Positions 1 through 13,100 of a stretch of DNA of 64,000 nt are shown in pieces (position 1 is the stretch's first letter; every line of letters begins with the position of its first letter). A program made the position numbers and the translations under genes. The notes under the pieces were generated by a model. It had not been told where the DNA came from. It ran no database searches and worked only from the letters and a program-made list of their open reading frames with translations. The stretch lies in assembly GCA_900239685.1 (NCBI GenBank), contig OENT01000098.1, positions 124,001-188,000 on the forward strand, read 5' to 3'. Source of the stretch: Rotaria macrura (lineage: Eukaryota; Rotifera; Eurotatoria; Philodinida; Philodinidae).

Positions 1-186
1 AGCTACACATTGATTTTGTTTGCGATCTTGAGAAGTCTCATTTCACTCAATGCTAGTTCTTTCTCTCAAGTCAGAAATATTTTATCTGTGATGAACATCG
101 ATGTACCAAACACACTATTTTTTCACATTACACAGATTACAATAATCTTACTTTAGATCATAAATGATTTTTGATCTCTTCTATTG

Positions 187-825
187 GGAAAATATACTTT
201 TGATCATCACAAAAGATACAATTGATCACCAAAATGAGTTTGTTGCGAAAAAATCACCAAAAAAGGATACAAATGATCACCAATTGTTTTGTTGCGAAAT
301 GATCACCACATAATTAGTGTTTTGATCACCAAATTAATTAAGACGTAACTAAATTGAATTGACATGGTGCCACTGTGAGCATCCCATGTCAAGATAAGTT
401 AAAAGTTCAGATTGGAAACGATTATTTTTTCACTAACGATTGATAATAACTCATAAGATTGCATAAACAAGATAAATTAGAAAAAAAACTTGCAAACCAG
501 AGAAAAAAACTACTGACGAAGTCGAAATTCCATCAGATTGAAAAGGTGCTGATTTATTCGATTTTGCACAACCGAATAAACGACTTTATCCTAATCTTTA
601 ATTTTTTACATGACATTCATATTTTCTTCATCAAGAAATACATCCTCATCCACACCCTTACCCTCACACTCATTTTCAACATTATCTTAACTCTTTCACT
701 CTGATTCGCACCTGCTTTGATCACATTTGGTGATCAAAACACTAATTATGTGGTGATCGTTGCGCAACAAATAAGTTTGGTGATCAATTGTATCTTTTTT
801 GGTGATCAGAAAAATACCTACCCTG
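187..825. repeat. Foldback repeat built on TGATCACC units
   Basis: The left arm (about 187-337) and right arm (about 717-825) are inverted copies of each other. Both carry the ordered words TGATCACC, TTGTTGCG and ACATAATTAGTGTTTTGATC, read on opposite strands. The left arm holds the GATCACC/TTGTTGCG unit twice and the right arm once. The centre (about 340-715) has no convincing coding content. It looks like a non-autonomous foldback element. I could not place target-site duplications. Confidence 0.7.
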
Positions 826-1241
826 TTTTATTTATTTGATGAAAGAAGTCACCTTAGATGCTTTTGTTGATGATATCAAAGTCATTGTTCATCGTCTTGT
901 TATTAAAAGTTGCTTTTCTCTTACAAGATGTTCGATTATACAGGTTCCTACTATTATTAAACAAACAGTTCCATGACGATTCACAGATTGTGTTTTCTTA
1001 CTATTTTTTTTGACGTAGAACTATATTTCAAAAGTCAAACTGAACATGAAAAATATGGCTTGAAAAGTAAGAAAATATAAATATGAATCCGAATATTAAT
1101 GAAACAAGTTCAAGCTATATTCTTATTTAAACTTCTGATTCAATGAACAGTAGTTTCATGACAATAATTCTGTTTGTTTTATTAAGTAATTAGTGCTTAA
1201 TTAGATAGATATTATTCGGATCTGAAAGTCTGGTAATAATT

Positions 1242-3138
1242 CTAAGCAAATGGAACTTCTTGCGTAGGAAATTGGTAACTATTTGGAACTAGCTGTAACG
1301 GATAGGTATATATTACTGGAGTGTTTTGTTGAGGATCGGGAAAGCTAATTGGAATTGTCGTACCAGGATGATAAGCGGTTTGTCCCATAGGTACTAATGG
1401 TTTTCCAAAATAAATAGTTTGATCAACATTAGAAGTTGAATAGTCAAATAAAAGAGCAGGTATAGCGACAAACGCCAACACCATCATACACGCATTGATA
1501 ATGGCGAAACCTAAATCTTGTTCATTGGATCGACCAATTAGGAATTTTAAGCACCCTTGAGCATAAAATTGTTGAAAATTCGTGCAATCTGAGTAGTAAA
1601 TACCAGATTCAAATTTTCAAATACATACAAGTTAAGTACATTTCTTACTCGCTATTAATGTACCACTTGAAGTATAGGACGTGAGTGTGCAACATGTTTG
1701 TGGTACCCAAAATATTTGGTTGTATGTTATACTATACAAATTGTAGGTTGACATCGCTACTTGTCTTGTGTGTCGAAGTGCTGAATCCGAGAGAATTTCC
1801 AATTGACCAAGAAGACTGCTAACAGCAATCATATAGTGGAACTATCATGCATTAGATGCTCAACATTTTATAGAACTACTCACATTTCCCTAAGATTTAC
1901 ATCATTTTCCGTTCGTGATGACTCTTCCGAGTCATCAACAACGGAATTTGTTATATCTTCGGCGGTTAACATAGTTGGTTCGGAAAGAGAACGTTTGACT
2001 TTCGTAATGTTAATCGCAGTACTTGGCATGGGACCGACACCAGCCCAATCGACCCAAATAGTTGCACCACAACATTGATAATTTTGTTGCACCTTATTAA
2101 CTAGATTTCTTGAGTTCTGATAGATTTGATACTGAAGCATGTAATTCCGGTAACGGCTGTTCAGATAGCTAGCTGCCTTGGAATTTATAACTATGGCAGT
2201 AATCAAAGAAGCAAGTGCAAAACAGCCAAGTATAAGGGATACTATGGCTACAATTTTTCCTGTTCAACAAAGAAAAAAATTCTTATTTTATAATATATAA
2301 GAATGCCCAGGTCGAATCCTCACGATCGTTAACGACCATATACGTCTTACTACGGCCACCGTGAGCGTATTTTGCCGTATTTCAGCGTAATAAATGGCTC
2401 AGTATTACGACCGTATTTCTCCGGATCGTGTACGGTAAAATACGGTCATCTACGGGAACAAAAAAATTTATGTTTATCATTATCTTGATGAAAACCCAAC
2501 ACTTTGTCGTGCATCGATCGTTTACCGTAGAATACGATCTATTACTAAGATCGTTTGCGATGGGAAACGACCGTATACCTTCGTATACGACACGGAGAAA
2601 TACGATCGTAATACTGAGCCATGTATTACGAAGAAATACGGTCGGGTACGCCATCGTATACTGTCGTAAACGCTCGTTGATGGAGTCCGTAATCGTCGAC
2701 CTGGGTGGATTATTGATGAATATTTATGCATGTTGCTCTTTTTCCTTCGAGCAAACAAAATGTGTCTTATTCTCAAAGAACAGTAGAGCAGCTAGAGAAC
2801 ATTCTAATACATGGTTACTTTGAAAAAAAAAGTAGAATGTAAACTACAATAGAATGTACTAGTTAACATGTTGCCAACAGTTATCTAGAATAAATCAACT
2901 GAAACTTACCCAGGATATTCCGATCTGTTAATATACTAAATAGACCAAATGCGCTCACTAAAATACCTACAACACCTATGGCAATATTAAATCCTCCCAA
3001 ACCAATCTCAGGACGAAAAAGAATATCGTAGTTATGATTTTTTACTATCGTAGCAATACTGACACCAAGATGAATCAAAGAAAATAAGAAGATTAAAATT
3101 AGAATAGCTACGCCAAAATAAATTCTTTTGGATCCCAT
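1242..3138 (-). CDS. Tetraspanin-like four-helix membrane protein, 4 exons, 373 aa
   Basis: Exons in transcript order: 3138-2910, 2259-1884, 1818-1649, 1588-1242; every junction is GT-AG and the frame is continuous. Hydrophobic helices lie near residues 7-30, 48-70, 78-102 and at the start of the last exon. Between helices 3 and 4 is a large outer loop with the tetraspanin CCG signature (C139-C140-G141), a later CC pair (in VPQTCC) and a further GC, the cysteine set that folds this loop. Tetraspanins organise membrane microdomains with integrins and other receptors. The loop is longer than usual because of a Ser/Glu-rich stretch containing KVKR, a possible furin-type site. The tail after helix 4 is Pro/Gln/Tyr-rich. 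An AATAAA signal lies about 60 nt past the stop (TTTATT at 1178-1183). Intron 1 (650 bp) holds a foldback element. The family call is firm; the subfamily is not recognised. Confidence 0.85.
2306..2705. mobile_element. Foldback/MITE in tetraspanin intron 1
   Basis: The element starts CCCAGGTCGA at 2306 and ends TCGACCTGGG at 2705, perfect inverted ends. Further in, 2396-2423 and about 2595-2622 are near-perfect inverted copies reading GGCTCAGTATTACGA on one strand and TCGTAATACTGAGCC on the other. The whole 400 bp is filled with short TACGGTCG/CGTATAC-type words in both orientations, so it can fold into nested hairpins. It has no coding capacity. No clear target duplication was seen. Confidence 0.8.
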
Positions 3139-3743
3139 GTTGACGAGTAATCGACTAATAAATATACGCTGATTATTTATAAACTTCGATTTACTTTTCG
3201 ACCTGTTTACGGACAGGTTTATCGCATGGTAGACTCGAGAATGGTATTTTGAGTCGCGCAGAATAATAAAAATGCAAATGAAACAGTCATGCAAGAAAAA
3301 AAGAGAAAGAGCAACGAAGCAAAACGTAATTATATATATCATGAAATGAGAGAAATTAATGCACAGTGATTGTAACAAGTGCGATCATAAGGACAATACA
3401 ATTTTCATTCCAAAGTTAATATTGATTATTGCTTAAATGTACTATCGATACTGGAGAGTGTTACTGAAATGTGTGCGGAAACGAAATAATTAGTCTTCTT
3501 GAGCAAAATAAATTGCTATCTGCTGTGTATCAGTTTTAATTTTAATTTTTATATGATCAAATAAGTTTATGCTATAACACTATGGAAATATTCATACATT
3601 ATAGAAACTTAGCAAATATGATACATAACAAAGGATGTATATGATGTAACGCATGAAATATTTTTGTGCGTAAGCATAACGGATTGGATTGGCTCTATTT
3701 TTTCTGTTCATGATTGTTTTCATGCGTTGGTTATGCAATTGAT

Positions 3744-4937
3744 CAGTGGTGGCGGAGCCAGTGCGACCCATGAGATTTGAGCCTCACCTAGTTTTCAGTA
3801 GATGAGGCTCATCCTAACTTGATTTCAGATTGAATTTTTTTTTTCTATTCTCAGGATTTGTTACACTGAGCACCTAATACATCGGGATAAATATTGTTGC
3901 ATATTTGCAAGTGATAGGGGGAGTCACTTATCTCTGATGTTTCTTTCTGTCCTGTGTTCTATTATCGTACAGATGAGACGTATGACACACATATATCTCA
4001 TATACATATATACGCTTTCTCTTCTTTTCTTCTCTTGATGTTCGTCAGATATTTTTCTACTTGCTTCATGTTTTCTTACCGCGTGTCTAGTTTTTTCCGT
4101 CCTTCGTTTACATAAAAATAATATTGATCGTTTCGACCAACCACCGCTTAAGAATCTATTTAATGGCTGATAAGCGTCCACTCAATCATCCATTTTTCCT
4201 TTGCTATGTCAAGGGCAAGAATTTAGAATCGCGGTGGCGAATGGTTCTTGTGCGCTAGTACTATTGATACGTTTTGGGTAGAAATAGAAGCATTCATAGT
4301 GGACGATATCGATTGTGAAAGATTGAAAAAAGAATGTACAATGGTTCCAGATTTCTTTCGAACAGTCATTGATGACAAAGAGATGAGAATAAAAAAATAT
4401 CGACGATCATTGATGTATTTAACACAGAACCAATTGTAAAAGCTATGTTTCATCAATTTAATCGACTTTTACGGCTTTAACTGACGGTCCCAGTGACCAC
4501 TGCTACTGCAGAACGATCTTTCTCGGTGATGAACTGCATGAAGACAGGCTTGCGGTCGACGTTGACAGAAACTCATTTAAATAGTGTTTTTTTGACTCAT
4601 ATACGAAAAGAAAACAGATACTATTGACTTGAGAAGTCTTTGCTTAACTTTTGCATCAAAGAACCAACAGAGAAAACTATTTTTTGGTATATTGTAATAA
4701 TTTTTGTTATATGTTAATCATTTTGATTTCTACTCAACCCACAGAAAAAAAATTCGCTGATAAAACGCGGTTAAACGCGATTTATCAAACCGAGGTTGGG
4801 CGCTGTTTTTCTCTTAAATTTTCCCCGTGGGAAGTTTCGTAAAAAGAAGAATTGTAGTGCGCTAGATGTTTTGATTAAATTCGACGACAAAAAAAATGTT
4901 GAGCCTCACCTAGTTCTAAAACGCTCCGCCGCCCCTG
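3744..4937 (+). mobile_element. Short hAT-family DNA transposon with both ends and flanking repeats
   Basis: The left end CAGTGGTGGCGGAGC (3744) and the complement of the right end, CAGGGGCGGCGGAGC (ending 4937), form terminal inverted repeats of the hAT CAG-GGCGG type. The 11-bp direct repeat ATGCAATTGAT flanks it at 3733-3743 and 4938-4948; hAT elements normally make 8 bp, so three matching bases may be chance or part of the target. Inside, 4479-4627 encodes the hAT transposase C-terminus. At 1.19 kb it is far too short for a full transposase, so it is an internally deleted copy. A second inverted pair of GAGCCTCA words sits just inside the left end (3779-3812). Confidence 0.85.
4479..4627 (+). 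pseudogene. hAT transposase C-terminal (dimerisation) fragment
   Basis: This frame reads VPVTTATAERSFSVM followed by KTGLRSTLTETHLN and a stop. This is the classic C-terminal hAT block (PF05699-type) close to the ZMYM/SCAND3-like transposase lineage. The A-E-R-S-F-S core is intact. The upstream DDE/RNase H-like portion is absent or unrecognisable. It lies inside the element at 3744-4937 and is a remnant, not a working gene. Confidence 0.85.
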
Positions 4938-4948
4938 ATGCAATTGAT

Positions 4949-7900
4949 ATTGACTCACCAAATAGCATAAATTATTTTACAGTGCTTCAAATGATTTGGA
5001 TATTTCTTTTAACAGTGGCATTTGACTTTTGTGAAGATTCTATTTAAAATATTTCAGTATATATGTATAAATATTCCTCTACGACTCAAAATCAAACTCA
5101 CTAATTGTACTTGTGATAGAAATTAAATTGGCTATTGTTGTGTAACGAAAAGCTGCATTTCAATATTGAGCAAAACCATACTAATTGAATGACGTCTTTG
5201 AATCACATTCTCACAGTTTTTTATAGTAGACACTGCCGAAAATCGATCATACTTTCGAATATGTATAATGATAGCTTGGGATAAAGTCAACAGATGTGAT
5301 GAGACTTTTAAAGACAAGTAAACTTTAAGTTGTTTTGTCTTCACAACTTGTTTCCGTTGAGTTGTCAAACAACCAATTGATCTTCTAGTATCAATATGGC
5401 TAGGCATACATCGAGTCCGAACTATATCGGGGGGTTCTGTATACCCTAGTTCGCTCGTACCTGGAGTCAACTGCATTTATAAATATGACCTATTTCGTTC
5501 AGAGTTAATGAATTATTGTTCTTCGCTATAGGTAAACTTGCACTATAACCAGAATATTTAATTTCGCCAGCTATTCAACGGACATTTTTCACTTGATTGA
5601 AATTTCTTTTAGTAATTAGTCGGAGTTTTCGGCGATGAGATCAATTTTCGACAATGTCACAGAACACAACCAGAGAATTTCCGTGTTTCATTAAAATCTA
5701 AAATATTTTTGAGAAGTTTCCGTGAACATGAAATCTAACTGTACAAAATAAAACATGAAAGAGATCGAACTACCAATGAGGTATTCATGTTTTCTTTCTT
5801 TTCGGGTTTATAGAATGTGAAATGATTAAATGGTTAGGAAGTAGAGCATGAATTTCGTAATATTCATATTGACATTGTAGACAATGATTCAGTTGATACA
5901 ATAAATTAATGCAAAGAACTTTTTGACGAAGGTGTGCTTAAGAAGAAAAAATCTAACTGATGTATCTCTCAATTGAAATGTTATTACTCTATTGGTTGAA
6001 CTTTCTGAAATATACGTGTGTTAAAAGATTAATTTCATTAAGTCATAAACCGAAGAAATTCGCCTGGCGATACTCTCCTTTATGAAAAATTTCATGAAAT
6101 TTTCAAGACTAAAAACATAATTATAAATATCAAGGTTATTATAAAATAATCAATGTGGATGAATAAAGAAATGTCTGATGAGCAAAGGTAGCTAGAAGCG
6201 ATTTTGAGCATTTCTTCGTGTGATTATGTCTCGTAATATCATTAGTATTCGATGCACTTTTCTTTTTAAAAGAAAGCAAGATATACTTCTGGTCTTTGAT
6301 CGTTGACTAGATTTGTTGTTATTGTCTTCAAAACTTTGTGTGGTATTCTTGATCTTCGAAATGATTTCGATGATAATGTGATCATTTCAATTATAATTTC
6401 AATTGTCACTGTTGATGTATAGAAAAGTGTGCGTGTTTTTAAATGTTTTTAAAATCTGTTTGTATCACTAGTCTTATTTGTTCTACACAAGTTTCTATGG
6501 ATGTCATTAATATTCTGATTGACTTAAGTAGTGCAATCTAACTTCCATTTGTCAATAAATGTGAATACCTCTGGTATTGTGATCACTTTAATAATTATTG
6601 AAACAACTGAATAACCATTCATTCACATCATCAAGCCATTGTAGATTTAGAATATGTCAGATTAACGAGTGAATAAGAACAACAAAAGCTTAGTACCAGA
6701 AATATAATAAATGTAGTTTTAGATGAACAAAATAGTCAAAACGTATGCTATCTAAGGCTCTGTTGTATTCAAAGATATCGTAAAAACGAGAAAAACGAAA
6801 ATCAGAGAAACTTAACACATGTACACTCATCTGAATTCACGAAAAGATCTTAGTCATTAGATCACGTTGTTTGAAGAAAATGAAGATTAAAATAAACTAC
6901 TCTAGTTAATACATAATCTGGGATTCGAAGTATGAATAGTGTTTCTAAAATTAGATATACGCAATAGTAATCATTGATGTGTATCAATAACAAGAATATT
7001 AAGAGGAAAAACTAAGATTTTTCTATCAATATATGATCAGAAAATAAAATTTATTAAACTGTAAGACATTCATAATCATGCAGAAAGACTATACGTTTAT
7101 AGGTAGAAAAAATAGCGCACAAATCATGAGACTGAGAAAAAACACTACTACGTATCGTCAACAATTATTTACACAGGAATACATTTCTTAGAATAGTTAC
7201 AGAATTACAAATGAACGAGAAAACAATGAAAAATAAAAGTATTTAGAATTATACATATTTCTAATACGTTTAAGTAAGTCTAATTGAAAACAGCTTAGAA
7301 AATATAATTGAAAAAAGTGAGCAGCAAATCGAAACATCATGTGTTATGCTATGAGTGATTTCTCTGCATGTATACTTTTACGAACCTTGAAATGCAATAG
7401 AAATCGATAGGTAATCAACCTGTTGAATGAAGCAGAACATACGAAGCGAAAGAAAACTGTACACCTGCTAGTAAAAGCATCAGGACGAAGACTGTGTTCT
7501 TTGCTATTTCAGCCTTGTTTCTATCTAATTATCAGGAATGAAATGATGAAGAATTGAGATTTCTTAGCAGGTAATATTTACAATATTCTAATTTCTAACA
7601 TACAAATGCAGACTGTATAGATTTAAAACTCATGTTATTCTAATATATAAGTGATTGCAAACATTAATATATCTTCAAAGTAGTTATTAACCATAGATCA
7701 TAAATGAACTATGCAATGTGGGAAATAGAATGAAATTAACCTAGTACGAATGGATTCCATAGTTGAACAATATCGTATGATATGAGTATGAGCGTAAAAC
7801 ACGTATAACGTAGGCTAGTCAATTAACTAAGTGCTTTTATTTTGTTATGCATTTTCCTAGATTCAGTCGGCTCTATGAAAACTAGAGAATGGTTTCAAAA

Positions 7901-9682
7901 ATTCTCGTGCATGGTAATTTCTTTTTTTTTGAGTTCTGCAGATTTTTATCCAGACTTCTACAGAATAGAACGAGCAGTTGTGCATTGTTCTTAAAACTAA
8001 CTTTCGATTTGAAAACTTCAATGAATAGAGGTCTCGTTAAAATACATAAAAAGGCTGAAAATTTTGAATTTGAAGTTGATTTCAGACGGACATCATATTC
8101 TATTGACACTTACCACATGACGATTCTAGTTCAAATAAAAATATCAACGTGAGAAAATTCTCATATGAGTTCTGTCAGTTTCTATTTGTAGCTATCCATT
8201 CAGATAAGTATTACCTTAAAACGTAATTTAGAACTTCATCAAATATTCCTCATGAATTCAATCGTCTTCTATCAATTTTAAAAGTATCAAGTAAATGTAT
8301 GGTTAGCATCTTATCTTTTGCACATCAACATATCTCGAAATATTATCGTCGACATGCTATAGAATATAAAGAACCTTGTACAAGAGATATCGATTATTAA
8401 TGCATTTCTCAACGAGCAATGTTCATTGGGATATATTGTATATAGAATCTGTTAAACTGTTGAAAAACAGATGTCTTGAGAAAAGAGAATTCTCTTTTCT
8501 TACAACATAATCTTGCTGGCTTCCAGATCCAACAGAAGCATTGAAAGACCAAGCATGGCTTCGGTCGTGCATATGGCACACGTTTTCTAAATTCTTATGC
8601 ATTCACCAAGCTGAAAACCATGATAATCATTCAAAAGGATATCTCTCTATGTTTGTATGGACGTCTTCATTTGAGTTTGATCTTAAATTCAAAACATTGA
8701 CATCAATCAAACAGCACAATGAAATATTGACGCTTCCAACTCACCAAAGTTTTGTTTTTCTGTAAATAGAATTATATTAATATTCTACCATTGTGAAAAT
8801 ACAACATTAGCAATGCGACAATATCTTGTTTTACAGAACTTATACAATTTGCCTCATTTGAATATGATTACTCCATAGGTAATTCTTTTTCAAATTGGTT
8901 GAACAAACGCCGACATTTCATGTGGTTGGAAACTAACCGTTTCAAGAAAATTCGTCAAGTTTCATTCTTTGTCTTCGTGATATAGTCCCTTCGAATTTCG
9001 TCTCTCAGTGAGATAGATACAAGTAAATGGAATCGTTTGTTCGTGAATTGCCACCGATTTTTCTTTGTTTTCGAACTGACTTGTACTTGATTGTAATATT
9101 TCGAAAGTTTCACAAGAATAAAAGTTAATTCTCCAATAATGTACGAGTTAAACTACTGTAGAGTGTTTCTTTTATTTGCACTTGCATGATGAAACTTGAA
9201 GAGATCAAAACAACAATCAATTATTTTTCTTAACTAGTCTAGATACTATCGAATAAACTAAGAACAGCACTATCTTTTCTTGAAAGTAAGCTAACCGTAA
9301 GATTCAGAGTTCGAATCAGTCAGTCTTACTAATATTGCAGTTAGACCATCCTTTTTTATATTTCTATGGCGCTTTATTAGGAATTCAATTTAAATGAAAG
9401 CGACAATAGTTAACGTTGACCTTGAACAAATATTGATGATGTCATTGAATTCTATACTAATTACTCAGTATATATAAACTACCATAAGAATCAGATTCAG
9501 AACAATAAATAATAGTAGAGTTTTCTTGGATTTTTTAATACTATTATCATGGTGATCGACCTAGATCTACAAACCGCTATGTAAAGTGTACTCTGATATA
9601 ACCATCCGAATCCTATGAGGAAATTGCTCATGAGTACCTAACGCAAGAAAAGTGTATAGTAGCATACAAAATTCGGAAAAGG
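4949..9682. other. Gene-poor stretch
   Basis: This stretch is AT-rich with only short open frames, none with a recognisable domain, convincing splice context or low-complexity-free length. The longest (about 114 codons on the minus strand, 5132-5476) matches nothing I know. I see no RNA gene. Weak regulatory or decayed repeat content cannot be excluded. Confidence 0.5.
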
Positions 9683-9690
9683 TTAACAAC

Positions 9691-10098
9691 TTGGGGTGGC
9701 ACTTTAACTTTAAAACAATTTAAGAAAAGTGTTAAAGTTTAAAGTGTTTTTACTTTAAACTTTAACTTTAATTAAAGCAAAACACTTTAACAGATTAACT
9801 TTAATAAAAGTAGTGTAAAAATGAAAAGTAATTTTTAGCTCTTTATGTACGGTTCTATATGGTTTTTACAGCAACTTTAAACTTTAATTAAAGTTTAAAG
9901 TGCTTTAACTTTTTTAAAGTTTAAAGTGACCCTAAAAACCACACTAAATCGCATATAAAGAGCTAAACATTATTTTCATTTTAGCCCTAATTTTATTAAA
10001 GTTAAAGTTTTAAAGTATTATACTGTAACTTAAACTGTTAAAGTTTAAAGTAGACTTTAAACTTTAATTTTTAAAGTAAAGTTTAAGTACCACCCCTA
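9691..10098. mobile_element. hAT-type MITE composed of CTTTAAA/TTTAAAG repeats
   Basis: The left end TTGGGGTGGCACTTTAAC and the complement of the right end, TAGGGGTGGTACTTAAAC, are matching terminal inverted repeats. The 8-bp direct repeat TTAACAAC flanks it at 9683-9690 and 10099-10106, the duplication length of hAT elements. Much of the 408 bp is alternating ACTTTAAACTTTAA words in both orientations. A second inner inverted pair near 9826-9870 and 9930-9980 reads AGCTCTTTAT on one strand and ATAAAGAGCT on the other. There is no coding capacity. The clean duplication suggests a fairly recent insertion. Confidence 0.85.
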
Positions 10099-10106
10099 TT
10101 AACAAC

Positions 10107-13100
10107 AAGAACAATCACTTCTCATGTCAGTAAACAATTGTTTTTCGATACTTCAGAAATGTACTGGAGTAATTTGAGTGAGGAGTGTTTGCTACGTGCT
10201 TGTTTTCATTGTCTTATCGAACTTAATGAGTTAGCGAACTCACGAGTGCTGTCTCAAAATTCTCGGCACCTCTTCTAGTCGAAAAACGTTTGACTTCAAA
10301 TAATGAAAGGTCACTTGACATTGGCTTCAATACCACTTATAGTCGTTTTTCGGTCAGCGTGATCTATATTTTATTTAAGCAGAAGTACTCAGGCGAACAA
10401 AAATCGAGAAGTGGGGCCTATATTGAATGGCTAGTTGAAACAAAATAGATATTCATATTTTTTTCTTTTTATTTCGAGAAACAAATGATCGTTCTAGAGC
10501 ACGCACACACATAGTTCAATTAAATATATCATCATACGCAGAGGTTGAAGAAGAATTCTATGGAAGATTATCTCCACTATTTTGTTATCTTTAGTTAACG
10601 TCGTCTTGTTTCTTGTTCTCTTTTCATATAAGAAAATACCAGATTCTCTTCAATACAGTTTGTAGTTGTTCAGCAGTCCTACTTTACGCCTTGCTACTAT
10701 CATGTTTCAGTGTTATCCATCGACTTTTTCAGACAGTATAACAGTTTTAATAATGAATAATAAAAAAGCTTATCCTTTTTCTTACTGCCCCTCTATTAGA
10801 AATTGACATAATCATGTCATACCGATACAATGCAGCGTATGCTGTAATTTGTTTTATTAAAAACAAAGATTATATCATGAAGTTAGATAATCATTTCTGT
10901 CACATGATTATGCTTGCTATATTTGTCTTCGACGCTTGATCTTAACAACTTTAGAATATGTCATGATCTATAGACAATAGAAGGAAGAAGAAAAAAACGC
11001 AAGTCTACTCGGACTTCAGTGATTTGATTTATAAATGCTTCGCAAGTAAAATGAATACCCTAACTGCAGTATCTTGTGTAAATATAAGTTAGAAAGAGGA
11101 CAGTTCCAAAGAAAAGACAATATTTCGCAATAGTTGTGCAGGCATGATTGAGATTTTAAAATCAAAAGTCAAGTGAAGAAATAGTACTTCTTTCAAATTT
11201 TTCAGTAACATTATTCAGGATACTTTATTGCAATATCACAGAGATGTGAAAAGAAGAAAAGCAAAGCATCAATATGAAGAAGCAGAGTTGAACAAGTACA
11301 AGTGCATACTTGTCATCGCACTTGTATCTCAGAAGACTGGTACTCGTACTCGAGAGAAGCCATTCTGGTTCCGCCTTACGATTGAACAGACACAAAATTT
11401 AATCGGTTTCTATTATATCAAAGTAAGCAAACACTTTTTCAAGCTTCTAGTTTTTGATTTCGGGAAAAAAATCGATCCTCTTGAAGTTATTTCATTCATT
11501 TTTTGCTCTTCTAGTGATTGAAAATGAAAAGAATCAAGTTCATATAGCCATTCCACTATCAGAAAGCCTTATCGTTCGTGTTCGTTAAACAACATTTGCA
11601 AACTTTGTACTTTTCGAAATTTTCTTCTGAAGTCCAGGAGTTAAATTCTATAAGACATGTGTGGATACATACCAGTTATTAAAACACGATGCAAAACACG
11701 CTTTTGAATAAAGAGTTCTATTCATATCGTGAAAATCTTTCCAAAAATAAGCTAAATTAGAAGATCCTAATGGCTGATGTAAGATCTAATCATGTTTTAT
11801 TTTTCAAATAGTTAAGCACATAGTTATGTGCATATGTTCTTTTTTTAATCGATGGTAGGCTATGCAGTACCATTACTACACCAAGAAACAAGAACACTTC
11901 AATAAAAGCATGATGATTTCCATGTCATATGAAGTTCATGTCTTTCCTTTTCGTACAAATCGAAATACTTGAATCTAGTATTAAATTCATTTGCATTATT
12001 TTCAAAGACCTATTCTGATATAGAGTCTTGCAAGTTAACCTTATCCCCTACCGTAACCTGTCCTAACCTATAGGACAGGTTTAGGTCATAGTCAGCTTAG
12101 GTTAGGTTAGGGTAAGGTTACTAAAAACGTACCGGAGTAAAAGTAAGGATGAGTTAACATAGATAAAAATTCTACAAAGACGAATTTAATATAAATTTCT
12201 GAACATAGGCGACGGAACGTTTCTAACTTAGAAGGGCTCACATTAATTTTTTTGAGAATAACGATAGAAAGTCTATATTAGGAGACAAAACAGATTTTTA
12301 AATTTCGTTGTCACAACTTTCAATCAGAAAATGTTCTGCACTGACCCATGTGCATTCCTTTGGAACAATGGGAAATTCTATTACTCTATAAAAAATTTTA
12401 TTTCAGTATCAACATAACCATGAACAATCGTATACTTTGACTAAAGTATATGAAACAATCATAAGTACAAAAACTATTGTTCATACTCGAAAACAGGTTT
12501 TTCTACTGCGATTTTTTTCCAAGGAAAAGCATAACAAATGCTGTTCGAGTCGAACTGATCTAGTTTTCCTTTATGCATGTCACGGATAAGGACATGATTA
12601 AAGAGTTGTTGCGTCATTGTTGGAAGTAGAAACTTCAACCAGTTTTCGCGACATAAATTCTTAAGCTGAATTCAAATTTTCATGATCATTAGATAAATGA
12701 ATTGATGAATTATTTGAACTATCTGGATGAATTCTAGCAACTTCACGCGTTTTCGTTTTTCGTTTTCAAAAACGGATGTAATTTGAAGCTGTTCTGTTGA
12801 TCTCGGTGTCGGTATTTATTTTTTCACAATTCTCTCTGTTCGTTTATCATTTCAAAATCTTTCAAAAGTAGAATACAGAAAATGATACAAATTCTAATGA
12901 TAAATAAAAACACGTCGACATCATAAATGTATTCTAACTACTTCCTTTATCTTGACAAAGTAGTCGCTAGAGTGAATGAGCGAGGATCTTTCAAAAACAT
13001 GCAAACGTATTCACCTGCCACTCAGGATCAGGTGACACATCACTTAGGAGAAAAATAAGCATCACCTTTTCTAACCGCTTTCGCTTATCAAGCATAAAAT

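Noticed and set aside
5132-5476. 114-codon minus-strand frame
   Set aside because: No recognisable domain, no splice partners, and composition like the surrounding non-coding DNA.
9300-9330. GAGTTCGAATCAGTC as a tRNA T-arm
   Set aside because: No matching acceptor or anticodon arms around it; no tRNA was found anywhere in the window by eye.
11228-11521. 97-codon plus-strand frame
   Set aside because: No family resemblance and no neighbouring exons; probably chance.
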